DNA from: Mycolicibacterium mageritense
Lineage (GTDB): Bacteria; Actinomycetota; Actinomycetes; Mycobacteriales; Mycobacteriaceae
DNA length: 64,000 nucleotides
Assembly (NCBI RefSeq): GCF_010727475.1
Contig: NZ_AP022567.1
Location: 7,942,722-8,006,721, forward strand
Direction of reading: 5' to 3'
Below are positions 20,556 through 29,426 of this stretch, piece by piece. The notes beneath the pieces were generated by a model. It did not search any database, was not told the DNA's origin, and worked only from the letters and a program-made list of their open reading frames with translations. Position 1 is the first letter of the stretch. Each line of letters starts with the position of its first letter. The translations under genes were made by a program, and so were the position numbers.

Positions 20556-20697
20556 ATGAGAGGCGCAAGTTCACGCATGTTGAATCGTTTTGCCACCCTG
20601 GCTGCAGTCTGCATGTTGGCCCCGGTCGCGGTTGCGCCCCTTGCCTCGGCTGATCCGCCTCCGCCGCCGGACCCGGCCGTCCCGGTCGCCGACGCCC
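20451..20697 (+). repeat. Direct repeat copy 1: leader plus signal-peptide codons of the first porin-like gene
   Basis: About 247 bp are nearly identical to 21489-21735, offset by 1038 bp. It includes about 105 bp of leader and the first 142 bp of the gene; in the coding part I see no differences up to 20697, and only about four in the leader. Confidence 0.93.
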
Positions 20698-21272
20698 CGC
20701 CCCCACCGCCTGACACCGGCGCGGTGCCCTCGGCCGCCCCGGGCGTGCTGGACACCCCGGATGGCTGGCACGTCTCGGTCAGCGGCGCCAACGAGAGTCA
20801 GCTGCCGGTCGCCCCGCTCACCACCGCCGTATCGTCACGCGAGTACCTCGTCGCCGGAACGTTCACCGGCAAGATCTCGGGCTCCGGCAAGACCAAGCTC
20901 ACGGGTGGCACGCTCGAGGCCGGCGAACAAATCGGCTGCGGCATCGTCTCGGACGAGATGGAAATCAACCCTGGCGCAAGCTTTTCCCCGTCGATCAAGA
21001 TTCCGTTCACCGGTGCGGCCACCGACGTGGGCTTCGGTACCGGTATCAACCTCCAGGGCAAGGTGTACCTCAAGCCGGGCACCGTGACGATCGTTCCCAT
21101 CGACAAGAAGTCGTTCAAGGGTTCGGAGACCCGCGTCACCATCACGGGTGTACGGATCAAGTTCGACCAGTGCGCCGGCCAGTCCTTCATCCGGTCGTAC
21201 GCGACCCTGACGGCCTCGACCGAGAACACCGACGATGTGGTCACCTACCTCGGAGTCACCAAGGCGGTGTGA
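20556..21272 (+). CDS. MspA-family porin-like secreted protein, copy 1
   Basis: A 238-residue exported protein. Signal peptide residues 1-32 (MLAPVAVAPLASA then DPPPPPDP), a Pro-rich linker (about 33-62), then an MspA-like beta domain: SREYLVAGTFTG, LEAGEQIGCGI, GINLQGKVYLKPG, ITGVRIKFDQCAGQSFIRSYATL and TDDVVTYLGVTKAV at the end. The two cysteines (IGCGI and DQCAG) recur in copy 2. MspA proteins form octameric outer-membrane pores, but this longer variant with a Pro-rich N-terminus is a divergent relative; pore function is inferred. ATG 20556 has GAGGG upstream; ATG 20577 is an alternative. Confidence 0.82.
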   Translation: MRGASSRMLNRFATLAAVCMLAPVAVAPLASADPPPPPDPAVPVADAPPPPPDTGAVPSAAPGVLDTPDGWHVSVSGANESQLPVAPLTTAVSSREYLVAGTFTGKISGSGKTKLTGGTLEAGEQIGCGIVSDEMEINPGASFSPSIKIPFTGAATDVGFGTGINLQGKVYLKPGTVTIVPIDKKSFKGSETRVTITGVRIKFDQCAGQSFIRSYATLTASTENTDDVVTYLGVTKAV

Positions 21273-21593
21273 TCTTGGCCGCGCCAAATGGCGTGGCGGG
21301 ACCGGTTCCACATCCGGTTCTGCCGCGCCTTTTTGCGTTTGGCCGCGCCAAAGTTATTGACGTCCAATCATATTCGTTGCCATCAGTTCAGCTCACCACG
21401 AATTATATTGTTGCGCAGTCAATTTTCAGGAACCACACAGTCTGGGCACGCTCATTGGACGGGAGTGCGGTGTGGTCCGTTGGTCCGCCGTTCACCGATT
21501 CGAAACCAACCCCATACATGATTCGTCGCGACAGATTCCTTGTTTCCCTTGGGCTTTCCGGCGACGATGTCGATCCAGAGGGATTCAGACTCC
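21273..21593. other. Spacer between the porin-like genes, no gene seen
   Basis: These 321 bp are AT-rich around 21355-21430, unlike the flanks, and end with the repeated 105-bp leader (from 21489). They probably hold the promoter of copy 2. No credible coding frame is visible. Confidence 0.6.
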
Positions 21594-21735
21594 ATGAGAG
21601 GCGCAAGTTCACGCATGTTGAATCGTTTTGCCACCCTGGCTGCAGTCTGCATGTTGGCCCCGGTCGCGGTTGCGCCCCTTGCCTCGGCTGATCCGCCTCC
21701 GCCGCCGGACCCGGCCGTCCCGGTCGCCGACGCCC
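21489..21735 (+). repeat. Direct repeat copy 2: leader plus signal-peptide codons of the second porin-like gene
   Basis: Partner of 20451-20697. Differences are confined to the leader (for example CCGATTCG for CCATTTCG, and TTGTTTCCCTTGGGC for TTGGTTCCCTTGGAT); the signal-peptide codons are identical. Confidence 0.93.
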
Positions 21736-22301
21736 CACCGCCACCCGACAACGGAATCGTCGCGTCCGCCGAACCCGGTGTGGTGACGACGCCGGACGGG
21801 TGGAAGCTCACCGTGGCGGCGTCGAATGAAAGTCAGCTGCCGGTCGCCCCGCTCACCACCGCCGTATCGTCCCGCGAGTACCTCGTCGCCGGAACGTTCA
21901 CGGGAACCGTGAGCGGCTCGGGCAAGACCAGCCTCAACGGCGGAACGCTCGACACCGGCTACCAGATCGGCTGCGGCATCGAGCTGGGTCAGGTGCGTCT
22001 GATCGGTTCGGTGGGCCTCAGTACCTCCGGTTCCACGTTGGGCGGCCTGATCCCGACCGGCCTGAGCGTGCCCCTCTCGGGCACCATCGAGATCCACCTC
22101 AAGCCGGGCACCGTCAACAACGTTTCGGTGGACAAGAAGTCGTTCAAGGCCGCGCCCGTCCGCGTCACGGTCAAGGATGTCCACATCAAGCTCGACGGCT
22201 GCGTCGGCCAGTCCTTCCTGCGCTCCTACGCCATCCTGACCAGCTCGACCACCGACACCGACGACGTCGTCGCGTACTACGGCGTCACCAAGGCCGTCTG
22301 A
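21594..22301 (+). CDS. MspA-family porin-like secreted protein, copy 2
   Basis: A 235-residue paralogue of the preceding gene with an identical signal peptide. The mature domain diverges (DTGYQIGCGIELGQVRLIG, GTIEIHLKPGTVNNVSVDKK, KDVHIKLDGCVGQSFLRSY, DDVVAYYGVTKAV) but keeps length, both cysteines and the C-terminal KAV. Family and likely role are as for copy 1. The stop is followed 6 nt later by the next gene, so the pair and that gene may be co-transcribed. Confidence 0.82.
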   Translation: MRGASSRMLNRFATLAAVCMLAPVAVAPLASADPPPPPDPAVPVADAPPPPDNGIVASAEPGVVTTPDGWKLTVAASNESQLPVAPLTTAVSSREYLVAGTFTGTVSGSGKTSLNGGTLDTGYQIGCGIELGQVRLIGSVGLSTSGSTLGGLIPTGLSVPLSGTIEIHLKPGTVNNVSVDKKSFKAAPVRVTVKDVHIKLDGCVGQSFLRSYAILTSSTTDTDDVVAYYGVTKAV

Positions 22302-22307
22302 GACCTC

Positions 22308-22952
22308 ATGAATCGGACACACCGTGTGGCGGTGGCCGGTCTTCTGGTGCTCGGCGCGGCGGTCGCCTCATCGGCCACCGCCGCCGCCGACCCGGAACCG
22401 GTCGCTCCGGCCGACCCCGCACTCCCCGCTCCGCCACCGCCGCAAGGCCCCGTGGTGCCCGGCATCGGTGCGCCGTTGGGCCCCAACGGACTTTCGCTCC
22501 TGGAACAGACCGGCACGCCCACCAACGGACCCCTCGGTCTGCCCCAGGGCGTCGATCTCAACCCGAACAATCTGCTCGCGCAGAATGCGACACCCGGCGG
22601 CCCTCCGGGCACGCCGCCGAGCATGCGGGCATTCAACAACGGGTACCTGGTCGAGCAGAACGAGGTGCCCTCGGCACCCGGTCAGGGCACAGTGGTCGGA
22701 GTGGCTCCGGGACAAGAGAATTCCGACATCTCGGGCCTCGATTTCCTCAGGCAGATCCATCGGCTCCACGAAAACGGGAACCTCAAGGGGTCACTGCTCG
22801 GGCAGATGCCCCAGCAGCAACTCGGTGAGCCACTGCCGGGCACGGCGCCGCCACCGGGCACCAATGTCCCGCCCGGTCTGGTCCAGAACCTCCCGCCGGC
22901 CCCGGACCCGGCCGCTCCCCCGCTCGATCCCGCTACACCTCCGGCGCCCTGA
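22308..22952 (+). CDS. Exported Pro-rich protein of unknown function
   Basis: A 214-residue protein with a signal peptide (VAGLLVLGAAVASSATAAA, cleaved before DPEPV). The mature chain is low-complexity and Pro/Gly/Asn-rich with a short central helical segment (SDISGLDFLRQIHRLHENG, about residues 142-162). Similar exported proteins accompany MspA-type genes in fast growers as far as I recall, but I know no function. It starts 6 nt after porin-like copy 2. Confidence 0.7.
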   Translation: MNRTHRVAVAGLLVLGAAVASSATAAADPEPVAPADPALPAPPPPQGPVVPGIGAPLGPNGLSLLEQTGTPTNGPLGLPQGVDLNPNNLLAQNATPGGPPGTPPSMRAFNNGYLVEQNEVPSAPGQGTVVGVAPGQENSDISGLDFLRQIHRLHENGNLKGSLLGQMPQQQLGEPLPGTAPPPGTNVPPGLVQNLPPAPDPAAPPLDPATPPAP

Positions 22953-23063
22953 CGACCGGGAACGGCTACCGGCCCTCCTGCACCCAGGCATAAACTCGTA
23001 GGTGACGGCCGGGGCCGCCGGCGGGCATGCGCCGGCACAAGATCCGGCCACTGGGAGGGTCTT

Positions 23064-23411
23064 GTGCCTGCTACCTCGATACGGCCGAAACTCGTTTTGG
23101 GCGTGCTACTTTCGGCAGCGCTCGCAGGCTTTCTCGGCACCGTGCCACCGGCTGCAGCCGATCCGACCTCAGAATCGGCTGACGCCGTCATGGCTCACCT
23201 GACCGATCAGGGCTACGACGTACAGATCAACTGGGTCGGCGGCAAGAGTTCGATGCCACTGACGGAGTGCCGGGTCACCGGGATACACAACCCGGATCGC
23301 TCGGCACCGCCGGCCGACAGATCGTCGACGACGGTCTATGTCGACGTCTCGTGCCCCAACGAGCCCGACGATTCGGGCGTCATCTTCGGTCCGTTCGGCA
23401 TCTTCGGCTGA
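23064..23411 (+). CDS. Small exported protein of unknown function
   Basis: A 115-residue protein with a signal peptide (LVLGVLLSAALAGFLGTVPPAAA then DPTSE) and a compact mature domain with two cysteines (LTECRVTGIHNPD and VDVSCPNE), likely disulfide-bonded, containing GYDVQINWVGGKSSMPLTEC. The end GVIFGPFGIFG is characteristic of a family of small mycobacterial secreted proteins whose role is unknown to me. GTG 23064 is preceded by GGGAGGG. Confidence 0.75.
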   Translation: MPATSIRPKLVLGVLLSAALAGFLGTVPPAAADPTSESADAVMAHLTDQGYDVQINWVGGKSSMPLTECRVTGIHNPDRSAPPADRSSTTVYVDVSCPNEPDDSGVIFGPFGIFG

Positions 23412-23428
23412 CCGCCCAGACCCCGGCG

Positions 23429-23812
23429 TCAGAAGGCCCCTGCGGCGGGAACCGTCGTCGTCGCATACGGATTCGACATCGTGGTGGTGGGTGGCGCCGA
23501 CGTCGTCGCCGGTGGTTCTGCCGGCTCCGGTGGCGGCGCCGTCGAAACCACCACCTCACTGGTGGTGACGGGGACGGTTCGCGGCGTGCCGGCCGACGTC
23601 GATGGCGTGGAATGCGCACGAGGCGGCGACGTGGTCGCCGAGACTGTCGTCGTGGCGTCCCCGGTCGTCGGCGGCAGCGTGGAGTGGCGCGAGGTCAGGA
23701 CGACCGCGAGGACCAACACCCCGATCGCGGCCACGCCGCCGATACCTGCGACGGCCGCCGCAAGCGGTCGCTCATGCCACGGAGCCTTTTCTTCAGGACT
23801 GCTATCCAGCAC
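23429..23812 (-). CDS. Single-pass membrane protein with Thr/Pro-rich outer part
   Basis: A 127-residue protein: short charged N-terminus (EEKAPWHERP), one membrane helix (about residues 17-40, AAAVAGIGGVAAIGVLVLAVVL) and an outer region rich in Thr, Ser and Pro that probably is a wall-spanning or glycosylated stalk. No family recognised. Its start overlaps the 3' end of the lspA-like gene by 11 bp on the same strand, so the two are likely coupled. Confidence 0.6.
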   Translation of the reverse strand: MLDSSPEEKAPWHERPLAAAVAGIGGVAAIGVLVLAVVLTSRHSTLPPTTGDATTTVSATTSPPRAHSTPSTSAGTPRTVPVTTSEVVVSTAPPPEPAEPPATTSAPPTTTMSNPYATTTVPAAGAF

Positions 23813-24353
23813 TTGACCTGGTCTTCTGGTTTGCGGAGCCGAGCGGAGACCCGATCAGCGACAACGTAATCAAGCAGATCACCCCGCCGAGTACGGCGAA
23901 GTCGGCGACGTTGAACACTGGCCCCCAGCCGATGGCGAGGAAATCCACCACCTGCCCGCGCAGCGGACCCGGTGACCGGAACACTCGATCGACCAGGTTA
24001 CCGGTGGCGCCCCCGAGCACCATGCCGAGCCCCAGCGCCCACCCCGCCGAACGCACACGCCAACCGAGCGCGCCGACTGCCACCACCGTGATCAGGACTG
24101 CCACACTCAGCAGGACGGCGTTGCCCGCGGCAATGGACAGCGCTGCGCCTGCGTTTCGGGTCAGCACGCACACCAGCCGGTCGCCGACCAACGAGACCGC
24201 GTGACCGGGCTCGAGTAGGCCGACCGCCAGTGATTTGGTTCCCACGTCGACCAGCAGAACCGCCGCGCCGACCACGAACAGAAGCCTCCGGCGCGTGGGC
24301 GCTGCCCCGATAATCGCCGCGGCGGCAGGCATGCTCGTCATGTCGGCCGTCAC
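23802..24353 (-). CDS. lspA: Signal peptidase II (LspA) paralogue
   Basis: A membrane protein of about 183 residues with the LspA motifs in order: VDVGTKSLAV (residues about 35-45, DxxxK), LTRNAGAALSI (NxGxxxS), GGATGNLVDR (GNxxDR with one catalytic Asp) and VVDFLAIGWGPVFNVADFAV (FNxAD with the second catalytic Asp). Signal peptidase II removes signal peptides of diacylglyceryl-prolipoproteins in the membrane. Mycobacteria have another lspA elsewhere, so this is probably an extra copy. Start GTG 24353 or ATG 24341; the longer frame upstream has no support. Confidence 0.85.
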   Translation of the reverse strand: MTADMTSMPAAAAIIGAAPTRRRLLFVVGAAVLLVDVGTKSLAVGLLEPGHAVSLVGDRLVCVLTRNAGAALSIAAGNAVLLSVAVLITVVAVGALGWRVRSAGWALGLGMVLGGATGNLVDRVFRSPGPLRGQVVDFLAIGWGPVFNVADFAVLGGVICLITLSLIGSPLGSANQKTRSSAG

Positions 24354-24462
24354 CGGCCCATTATCCGCCGGAACGTCACGACCAGCCACTTCACCGACGC
24401 ATCCGGCGGGTGAACACTGAGGCCGCCACGCGTGCCGCGCGATCGATGGCACAGTCGAAGGG

Positions 24463-25077
24463 GTGACACCGCCCAACAACGACTACTGGAATCACAACAC
24501 CGCCTACCATCCGTGGCTGACGAGGATCGCCGCCGGCCACCGCGGCGATGTCCTCGACGTCGGCTGTGGGGACGGCCTGCTGTCCCAGCGGCTGGCGCCC
24601 GTGTCGCGATCGGTGACCGCGATCGACCCGGAATCGAATGCGCTGCAACGTGCTTGGCTGCGCCTGGCCGACTACCCGAATGTCACGGTGACCCAGACGA
24701 GTTTCGAAGACTTCGACCCCGGAGAACGGCGGTACGACCTGATCACCATGGTTGCGAGCCTGCACCACATGGATCTCCGGTCCGGCCTCACCAAGGCACG
24801 CGGCTTGCTGACGCCGCAGGGCGAGATCGCCGTGGTGGGGCTGTCCGCGAACCGGGCACTGCGCGATTGGCTCTGGTCTGGACTCTGCCTTCCCGCGGTG
24901 CGGATCGGTTCGCGGCTGCACGGCGAAACCAGAGACGTCGGGGTGGCCGTCGCCAGGCCGACCGAAACCCTGGACGAGATTCGCCAGGTCGCGGACGAGG
25001 TCCTGCCCGGCGCTTCGATCCGCCGCGGGCTGTACTACCGCTATCTGCTGCGGTGGCCGGTCCCGCACAAGGACTAG
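24463..25077 (+). CDS. Class I SAM-dependent methyltransferase
   Basis: A 204-residue enzyme with motif I DVLDVGCGDGLLSQRL (residues about 29-44), an acidic end of strand 2 (VTAIDPES) and motif IV DLITMVASLHHMD. The fold is that of small-molecule methyltransferases of the UbiE/Methyltransf_11 type; the substrate cannot be told. GTG start at 24463. It is followed 9 bp later by echA14. Confidence 0.85.
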   Translation: MTPPNNDYWNHNTAYHPWLTRIAAGHRGDVLDVGCGDGLLSQRLAPVSRSVTAIDPESNALQRAWLRLADYPNVTVTQTSFEDFDPGERRYDLITMVASLHHMDLRSGLTKARGLLTPQGEIAVVGLSANRALRDWLWSGLCLPAVRIGSRLHGETRDVGVAVARPTETLDEIRQVADEVLPGASIRRGLYYRYLLRWPVPHKD

Positions 25078-25086
25078 GCTCAGCGC

Positions 25087-25839
25087 GTGTCCGAACTCGT
25101 CCTCACGCAGATCGACAACAACGTCGCACTCATCACTGTGAACGATCCCGACCGCCGCAACGCGGTCACCTTCGAGATGTCGGCGGGATTGTGTGCCGCG
25201 ATCGAGTCGGTCGAGGCCAACCCCGACGTGCACGCGGTGATCGTGACCGGCGCGGGCAAGGCGTTCTGCGCAGGCGCGGATCTCACCGCGCTGGGCGCAG
25301 CGACCGAGGACGGGCTGCGCAAGATCTATGACGGTTTCCTGGCCGTCGCGCACTGTTCGCTGCCGACCATCGCCGCAGTCAACGGCGCGGCCGTCGGCGC
25401 GGGCCTGAATCTCGCGCTGGCCGCCGATGTCCGCATCGCCGGGCCTGCGGCCCTGTTCGATCCGCGATTCCAGAAACTCGGCATCCATCCCGGTGGCGGT
25501 GCCACGTGGATGCTGCAACGCGCCGTCGGCCCGCAGGTGGCCCGGGCGGCGCTGCTGTTCGGAATGCGGTTCGACGCCGAAGCCGCGGTGCGCCACGGCC
25601 TGGCACTGTCGATCGCGGGTGATCCGGTCGGCGCTGCCCGCGAACTCGCCGCGGGTCCGGCCGCAGCGCCCCGCGAGGTCGTCATCGCCACGAAGGCGTC
25701 GATGCGCGCCACCGCGAACCCCGGTGTGATCGACTCCGACCAACACCGGATCGCCGTCGACACCGAGCTGGGCCCGCAGGCTGCGTCGATCGAATCCCCG
25801 GAATTTGCACAGCGGTTGGCCGCGGCGAAGCGCAAGTAG
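25087..25839 (+). CDS. echA14: Enoyl-CoA hydratase/isomerase family protein (EchA14-like)
   Basis: A 250-residue crotonase-fold protein. The oxyanion-hole segments are visible: GKAFCAGADLTALG near residue 58 and NGAAVGAGLNLALAADVRIAG near 100; the second catalytic Glu position in the GIHPGGGATWMLQRAVG block is a His/Gly context, so hydratase activity is uncertain. By position it matches Rv2486 (echA14), near the bkd genes. Start GTG 25087. Confidence 0.85.
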   Translation: MSELVLTQIDNNVALITVNDPDRRNAVTFEMSAGLCAAIESVEANPDVHAVIVTGAGKAFCAGADLTALGAATEDGLRKIYDGFLAVAHCSLPTIAAVNGAAVGAGLNLALAADVRIAGPAALFDPRFQKLGIHPGGGATWMLQRAVGPQVARAALLFGMRFDAEAAVRHGLALSIAGDPVGAARELAAGPAAAPREVVIATKASMRATANPGVIDSDQHRIAVDTELGPQAASIESPEFAQRLAAAKRK

Positions 25840-25841
25840 CG

Positions 25842-27035
25842 CTACATCTCCAGCAGCGCCAACTCCGGCGCCTCGATCAGTCCGCGTAGCTCGCACAGGA
25901 ATTCGGCTGCCTGCGCGCCATCGGCGATCCGGTGGTCGAACGCACACGTCAGCGACATCGTCGGGCGGGCCACCACGACGCCGTCGACCACCACGGGACG
26001 TTCCTTCAAGGATCCCATGCCGAGAATGGCAGCCTCGGGAAAGTTGATCACCGGTACGCCGTCATCGAGCCCGAGCGCACCGAAGTTCGACACCGTGAAC
26101 GTCGAACCGGTCAGCTCGGCGGGCGTGAGGGTGCCGGCCCGGGCTCCTTCGGCCAACCGGTTCACCACCTCGGCCAGCTGCCGGGTGCTCAGACTGTGCG
26201 CGTCGCGCACCACGGGGACGAGCAAGCCGCGCGCCGTCGCCACCCCGAAGCCGAGGTGTATGTCGGGGTGTTGGTGAACCTGCGCACCACCGCTGGTTTC
26301 CACCCACGTCGAGTTCAGGATCAGGTGCCTGCGCAGCGCGACGACCACCAACCGCAGCGTCAGGATGAACGGCGTGACCGGCAGCTCGGGGTCGGTCGCG
26401 CGGATCCGGTCCCGCAGCCGCACCAGGGCTGAGCAGTCCACGTCGACACGGGCATGCGCATCGGGAATCTCGCGACGTGACAACGTCATCCGCCGCGCCA
26501 TCTCGGCCTGGACACCGCGCACGTCGAGCAGCTCGGAGCTGCCCGCGGCAGCGAGCACGTCGTCGCGGGTGATGATGCCGTCGGGTCCGGATCCCGGGGA
26601 CAGCGTGCTGAGATCGACGTGAAGTTCGGCGGCCAGCTTGCGCACCGGCGGTTTGGCCCTGGGCCGGCCCGCCGGCGGCGGAGCTTCCGACGGCGTCGCG
26701 GGAGCGCGTCTGCTGGTGTCCATGGTGTCGTCGGCGCCGTAGCCGACGAGGACCGGCTTGCGAGCGGCACCTGTCCCGTTGACCGCCGGCGTGGCCTCCG
26801 TCGTCGCGATGCGCACGAGCAGCGACCCGACGTTGAGCGTTTCGCCCGGCGCACCGCCGAGTTCGAGCACCTGCCCGGCGTAGGGGCTGGGGATCTCGAC
26901 CTCGGCCTTGTTGGTCTCCACGGTGCACAGTGTCTGGTTCAACTCGACGGTGTCACCGACTGCGACGTTCCAACTGGTGATGGTCGCGTCCTGGAGCCCC
27001 TCCCCGAGGTCGGGCACCAGGAATTCCCGATTCAC
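25842..27035 (-). CDS. bkdC: Branched-chain alpha-keto acid dehydrogenase E2 (dihydrolipoyl acyltransferase)
   Basis: A 397-residue E2: lipoyl domain at the N-terminus (LVPDLGEGLQDATITSW; lipoyl-Lys in VETNKAEVEIPSP near residue 44), a Pro/Ala linker, peripheral-subunit-binding domain (VRKLAAELHVDLSTLSPG near 125), and the C-terminal acyltransferase domain with the catalytic CAFDHRIADGAQAAEF near 365. It moves the acyl group from E1 to CoA. GTG 27035 overlaps the bkdB TGA by 4 nt. Homologue of Rv2495c. Confidence 0.95.
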   Translation of the reverse strand: MNREFLVPDLGEGLQDATITSWNVAVGDTVELNQTLCTVETNKAEVEIPSPYAGQVLELGGAPGETLNVGSLLVRIATTEATPAVNGTGAARKPVLVGYGADDTMDTSRRAPATPSEAPPPAGRPRAKPPVRKLAAELHVDLSTLSPGSGPDGIITRDDVLAAAGSSELLDVRGVQAEMARRMTLSRREIPDAHARVDVDCSALVRLRDRIRATDPELPVTPFILTLRLVVVALRRHLILNSTWVETSGGAQVHQHPDIHLGFGVATARGLLVPVVRDAHSLSTRQLAEVVNRLAEGARAGTLTPAELTGSTFTVSNFGALGLDDGVPVINFPEAAILGMGSLKERPVVVDGVVVARPTMSLTCAFDHRIADGAQAAEFLCELRGLIEAPELALLEM

Positions 27036-28090
27036 GGCTGCTCCATTGCGCGCTCGACGCAGTCCAGCAGCCGGTCGACACCCGGTAGCCACACCTTTTC
27101 CAGGCGGGCCGGCGGGTAAGGCGTGTCAAACCCGGTGGCGCGCATCACCGGAGCCTCCAGGTCGTAGAACAGCTCCTCGGAGATCCGGGCGGCCAGTTCG
27201 GCGCCGAACCCCAATGTGCGCGGGCCCTCGTGCATCACCACGACGCGCCCGGTGCGGCGCACCGAGGCCGCGACGGTGTCGAAATCGAGTGGGTTGAGCG
27301 TGCGCAGGTCGATCACCTCGAGGCTCCAGCCGCGGGCCGCCGCGGACTCGGCCGCGTTCAGCGCGGTGGCGACCAAACCGCCGTAGGTGATCACCGTGAC
27401 GTCAGTACCGTTGCGGCGCACCGCAGCCCGGCCTATGGGCAGGCCGGGAGTGCTCGTGTCGACGGGCTCACGCGCCCAGTACCGCCGTTTCGGTTCGAGG
27501 AAGATCACCGGGTCGAGGCTCGAGATCGACTGCCGCAAAAGCCAGTACGCGTCGGAGGGCGTGGACGGCACCACCACTTTGAGCCCGGCTGTGTGCAGCC
27601 AGTAGGTTTCGGTGGACTCCGAGTGATGTTCCACCGCACCGATGCCGCCGAACGACGGGATGCGCACCGTCACGGGCATGGCGATGTCACCGTGGGTCCG
27701 CATGCGGTATTTCGCCAGATGGCTTGCGATCTGGTCGAAGGCCGGGTAGCTGAATCCGTCGAACTGGATCTCGGGCACCGGCCGAAAGCCCCGGATCGCC
27801 ATCCCGATCGCAATCCCGATGATCGCCGACTCGGCCAGCGGGGTATCGAAACACCGGTCCCCGCCGAAGGTTTCGGAGAGCCCCTCGGTGACCCGGAAGA
27901 CCCCGCCCAGCGTGGCGACGTCCTCACCGAACACCAGCACGCTCTCGTCTGCGGCCATGGCGTCGTGCAACGCCTGATTGATCGCCTGCACCATAGTCAG
28001 CTCGGCGGTCTTTCGCACCGACGTCAGGATCGGTTCCCACGGCTCCGGCGAATCACCTTGAGCGGCAGGCCGGTCGATGATCTGAGTCAT
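27032..28090 (-). CDS. bkdB: Branched-chain alpha-keto acid dehydrogenase E1 beta subunit
   Basis: A 352-residue transketolase-like E1 beta. Landmarks: VLVFGEDVATLGGVFRVTEGL near residue 50, DTPLAESAIIGIAIGMAIRG near 85, IQFDGFSYPAFDQIASHLAKY and VEHHSESTETYWLHTAGLKVV near 155. With bkdA it decarboxylates the 2-keto acids of Leu, Ile and Val in a thiamine diphosphate-dependent step. Homologue of Rv2496c. The bkdA stop lies 6 bp upstream of its ATG. Confidence 0.95.
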   Translation of the reverse strand: MTQIIDRPAAQGDSPEPWEPILTSVRKTAELTMVQAINQALHDAMAADESVLVFGEDVATLGGVFRVTEGLSETFGGDRCFDTPLAESAIIGIAIGMAIRGFRPVPEIQFDGFSYPAFDQIASHLAKYRMRTHGDIAMPVTVRIPSFGGIGAVEHHSESTETYWLHTAGLKVVVPSTPSDAYWLLRQSISSLDPVIFLEPKRRYWAREPVDTSTPGLPIGRAAVRRNGTDVTVITYGGLVATALNAAESAAARGWSLEVIDLRTLNPLDFDTVAASVRRTGRVVVMHEGPRTLGFGAELAARISEELFYDLEAPVMRATGFDTPYPPARLEKVWLPGVDRLLDCVERAMEQP

Positions 28091-28096
28091 GTGGGG

Positions 28097-29188
28097 TCAC
28101 GCCTCCTTCGCCAACTCTGCCAACAGCTGATCCCGTTGCCGGGCCAGATCAGGAGTGATCTCGGCATACACGATTTCGAACATCTCGGCGGGGTCGAAGT
28201 CCGGGGCACCCGCCACCGCGTCCCGCAGTTCGGCACACAACCGCTTCGACCGGGCGCTGACGCGCTCTTCGAGGCGTTCGGTCCACACACCCACGTTCTG
28301 GAGGTACGTCCGGTAGCGCGCGATCGGATCGCGAGCCAGCCACGCGTTGACAGCGTCCGCAGACCGGTACCGCGTGGGGTCGTCGGACGTGGTGTGCGGA
28401 CCCATCCGGTAGGTGATCGCTTCGATCAGCGTCGGGCCGCCGCCGCGGCGGGCCCGTTCGGCGGCCTCGGCCATCACCGTGAAACACGCGAGGACGTCGT
28501 TGCCGTCGACCCTGAGACCGGGCATGCCGTAGCCGATGGCGCGGTGCGCGATCGACGGGCCGGCCTGCTGATGCTCAACCGGCACCGAGATCGCCCACTG
28601 GTTGTTCTGCACGAAGAACACGCACGGCGCCCGGAACACCGACGCGAGGTTCAGGGCCTCGTGCGCGTCGCCCTCGCTGGTCGCACCGTCGCCCATGAAG
28701 GCGACCGTCACGGAATCCTCACCGAGGCGCTGCGCGGCCATCGCGGCGCCGACCGCGTGTAGGCCGTGGGTACCGATGGGGATCGCGACCGGGGCGACGC
28801 AGTGGTCGGTGAACTGCAGGCCACCGTGCCATTTGCCGCGCCACAACGCACCGATCTGGGCCGGGGTGATGCCACGCAGCAGGAACGCGCCGATCTCGCG
28901 GTACTGCGGGAACAACCAGTCGGTCTTGCGCAGGCAGGCCGCCGCGCCGACCTGCGCGGCCTCCTGGCCGTGACATGACGCGAACAGCGCCAGTTCGCCC
29001 TGCCGTTGCAGGTTGACGAACTCGGAGTCCAGATCACGCGTGACGACCATCGACTCGTAGAGCCAGCCGAGTGTTTCTGGCGGCAGATCACGGCTGTAGC
29101 GCGTCTCGCTGGTGGGTGATCCGTCGGCCTCGACGAGTCGCACGGGATCAAGATCGACGCTCAGCGGCGCCGCAGATGGCTCAGCCAT
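28097..29188 (-). CDS. bkdA: Branched-chain alpha-keto acid dehydrogenase E1 alpha subunit
   Basis: A 363-residue E1 alpha with the thiamine diphosphate-binding motif GDGATSEGDAHEALNLASVFRAP near residue 165 (GDG...NN: FFVQNNQWAIS), ASCHGQEAAQVGAA near 70, and the phosphorylation-loop region RMGPHTTSDDPTRYR near 270. First gene of the bkdABC unit; homologue of Rv2497c. About 240 bp separate it from citE upstream, so bkdABC may have its own promoter. Confidence 0.95.
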   Translation of the reverse strand: MAEPSAAPLSVDLDPVRLVEADGSPTSETRYSRDLPPETLGWLYESMVVTRDLDSEFVNLQRQGELALFASCHGQEAAQVGAAACLRKTDWLFPQYREIGAFLLRGITPAQIGALWRGKWHGGLQFTDHCVAPVAIPIGTHGLHAVGAAMAAQRLGEDSVTVAFMGDGATSEGDAHEALNLASVFRAPCVFFVQNNQWAISVPVEHQQAGPSIAHRAIGYGMPGLRVDGNDVLACFTVMAEAAERARRGGGPTLIEAITYRMGPHTTSDDPTRYRSADAVNAWLARDPIARYRTYLQNVGVWTERLEERVSARSKRLCAELRDAVAGAPDFDPAEMFEIVYAEITPDLARQRDQLLAELAKEA

Positions 29189-29284
29189 ACCGCCTCCTGT
29201 TCGGTGACGGCATGTTCCGCCGTCGGTCCGTGAGGTGCTCAGCGCGGCGGCGATGGAGCAAAACCCCTGGTGAGGGGCCTCCGG

Positions 29285-29350
29285 CTAGCCGCAAGGGTGA
29301 GGCGCTAGCCGGACAATGCGCTCGGTACGTCGTAGCACTGGGGCATCACC
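29285..29350 (-). pseudogene. Remnant of a citE 3' end
   Basis: On the minus strand these bases read APVLRRTERIVRLAPHPCG and a stop, matching the C-terminus of the adjacent CitE-like protein (APVLRRAERIVALAPPG). The rest of the 240-bp spacer shows no coding. It is a short duplicated or left-over fragment. Confidence 0.6.
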
Positions 29351-29426
29351 GCCATTATGCGCCCGAATCGGATACGACCGCGTCCATCGGCGGTAACGGA
29401 TCGGCTGCGTGTCGCGCGGTGGCCGG

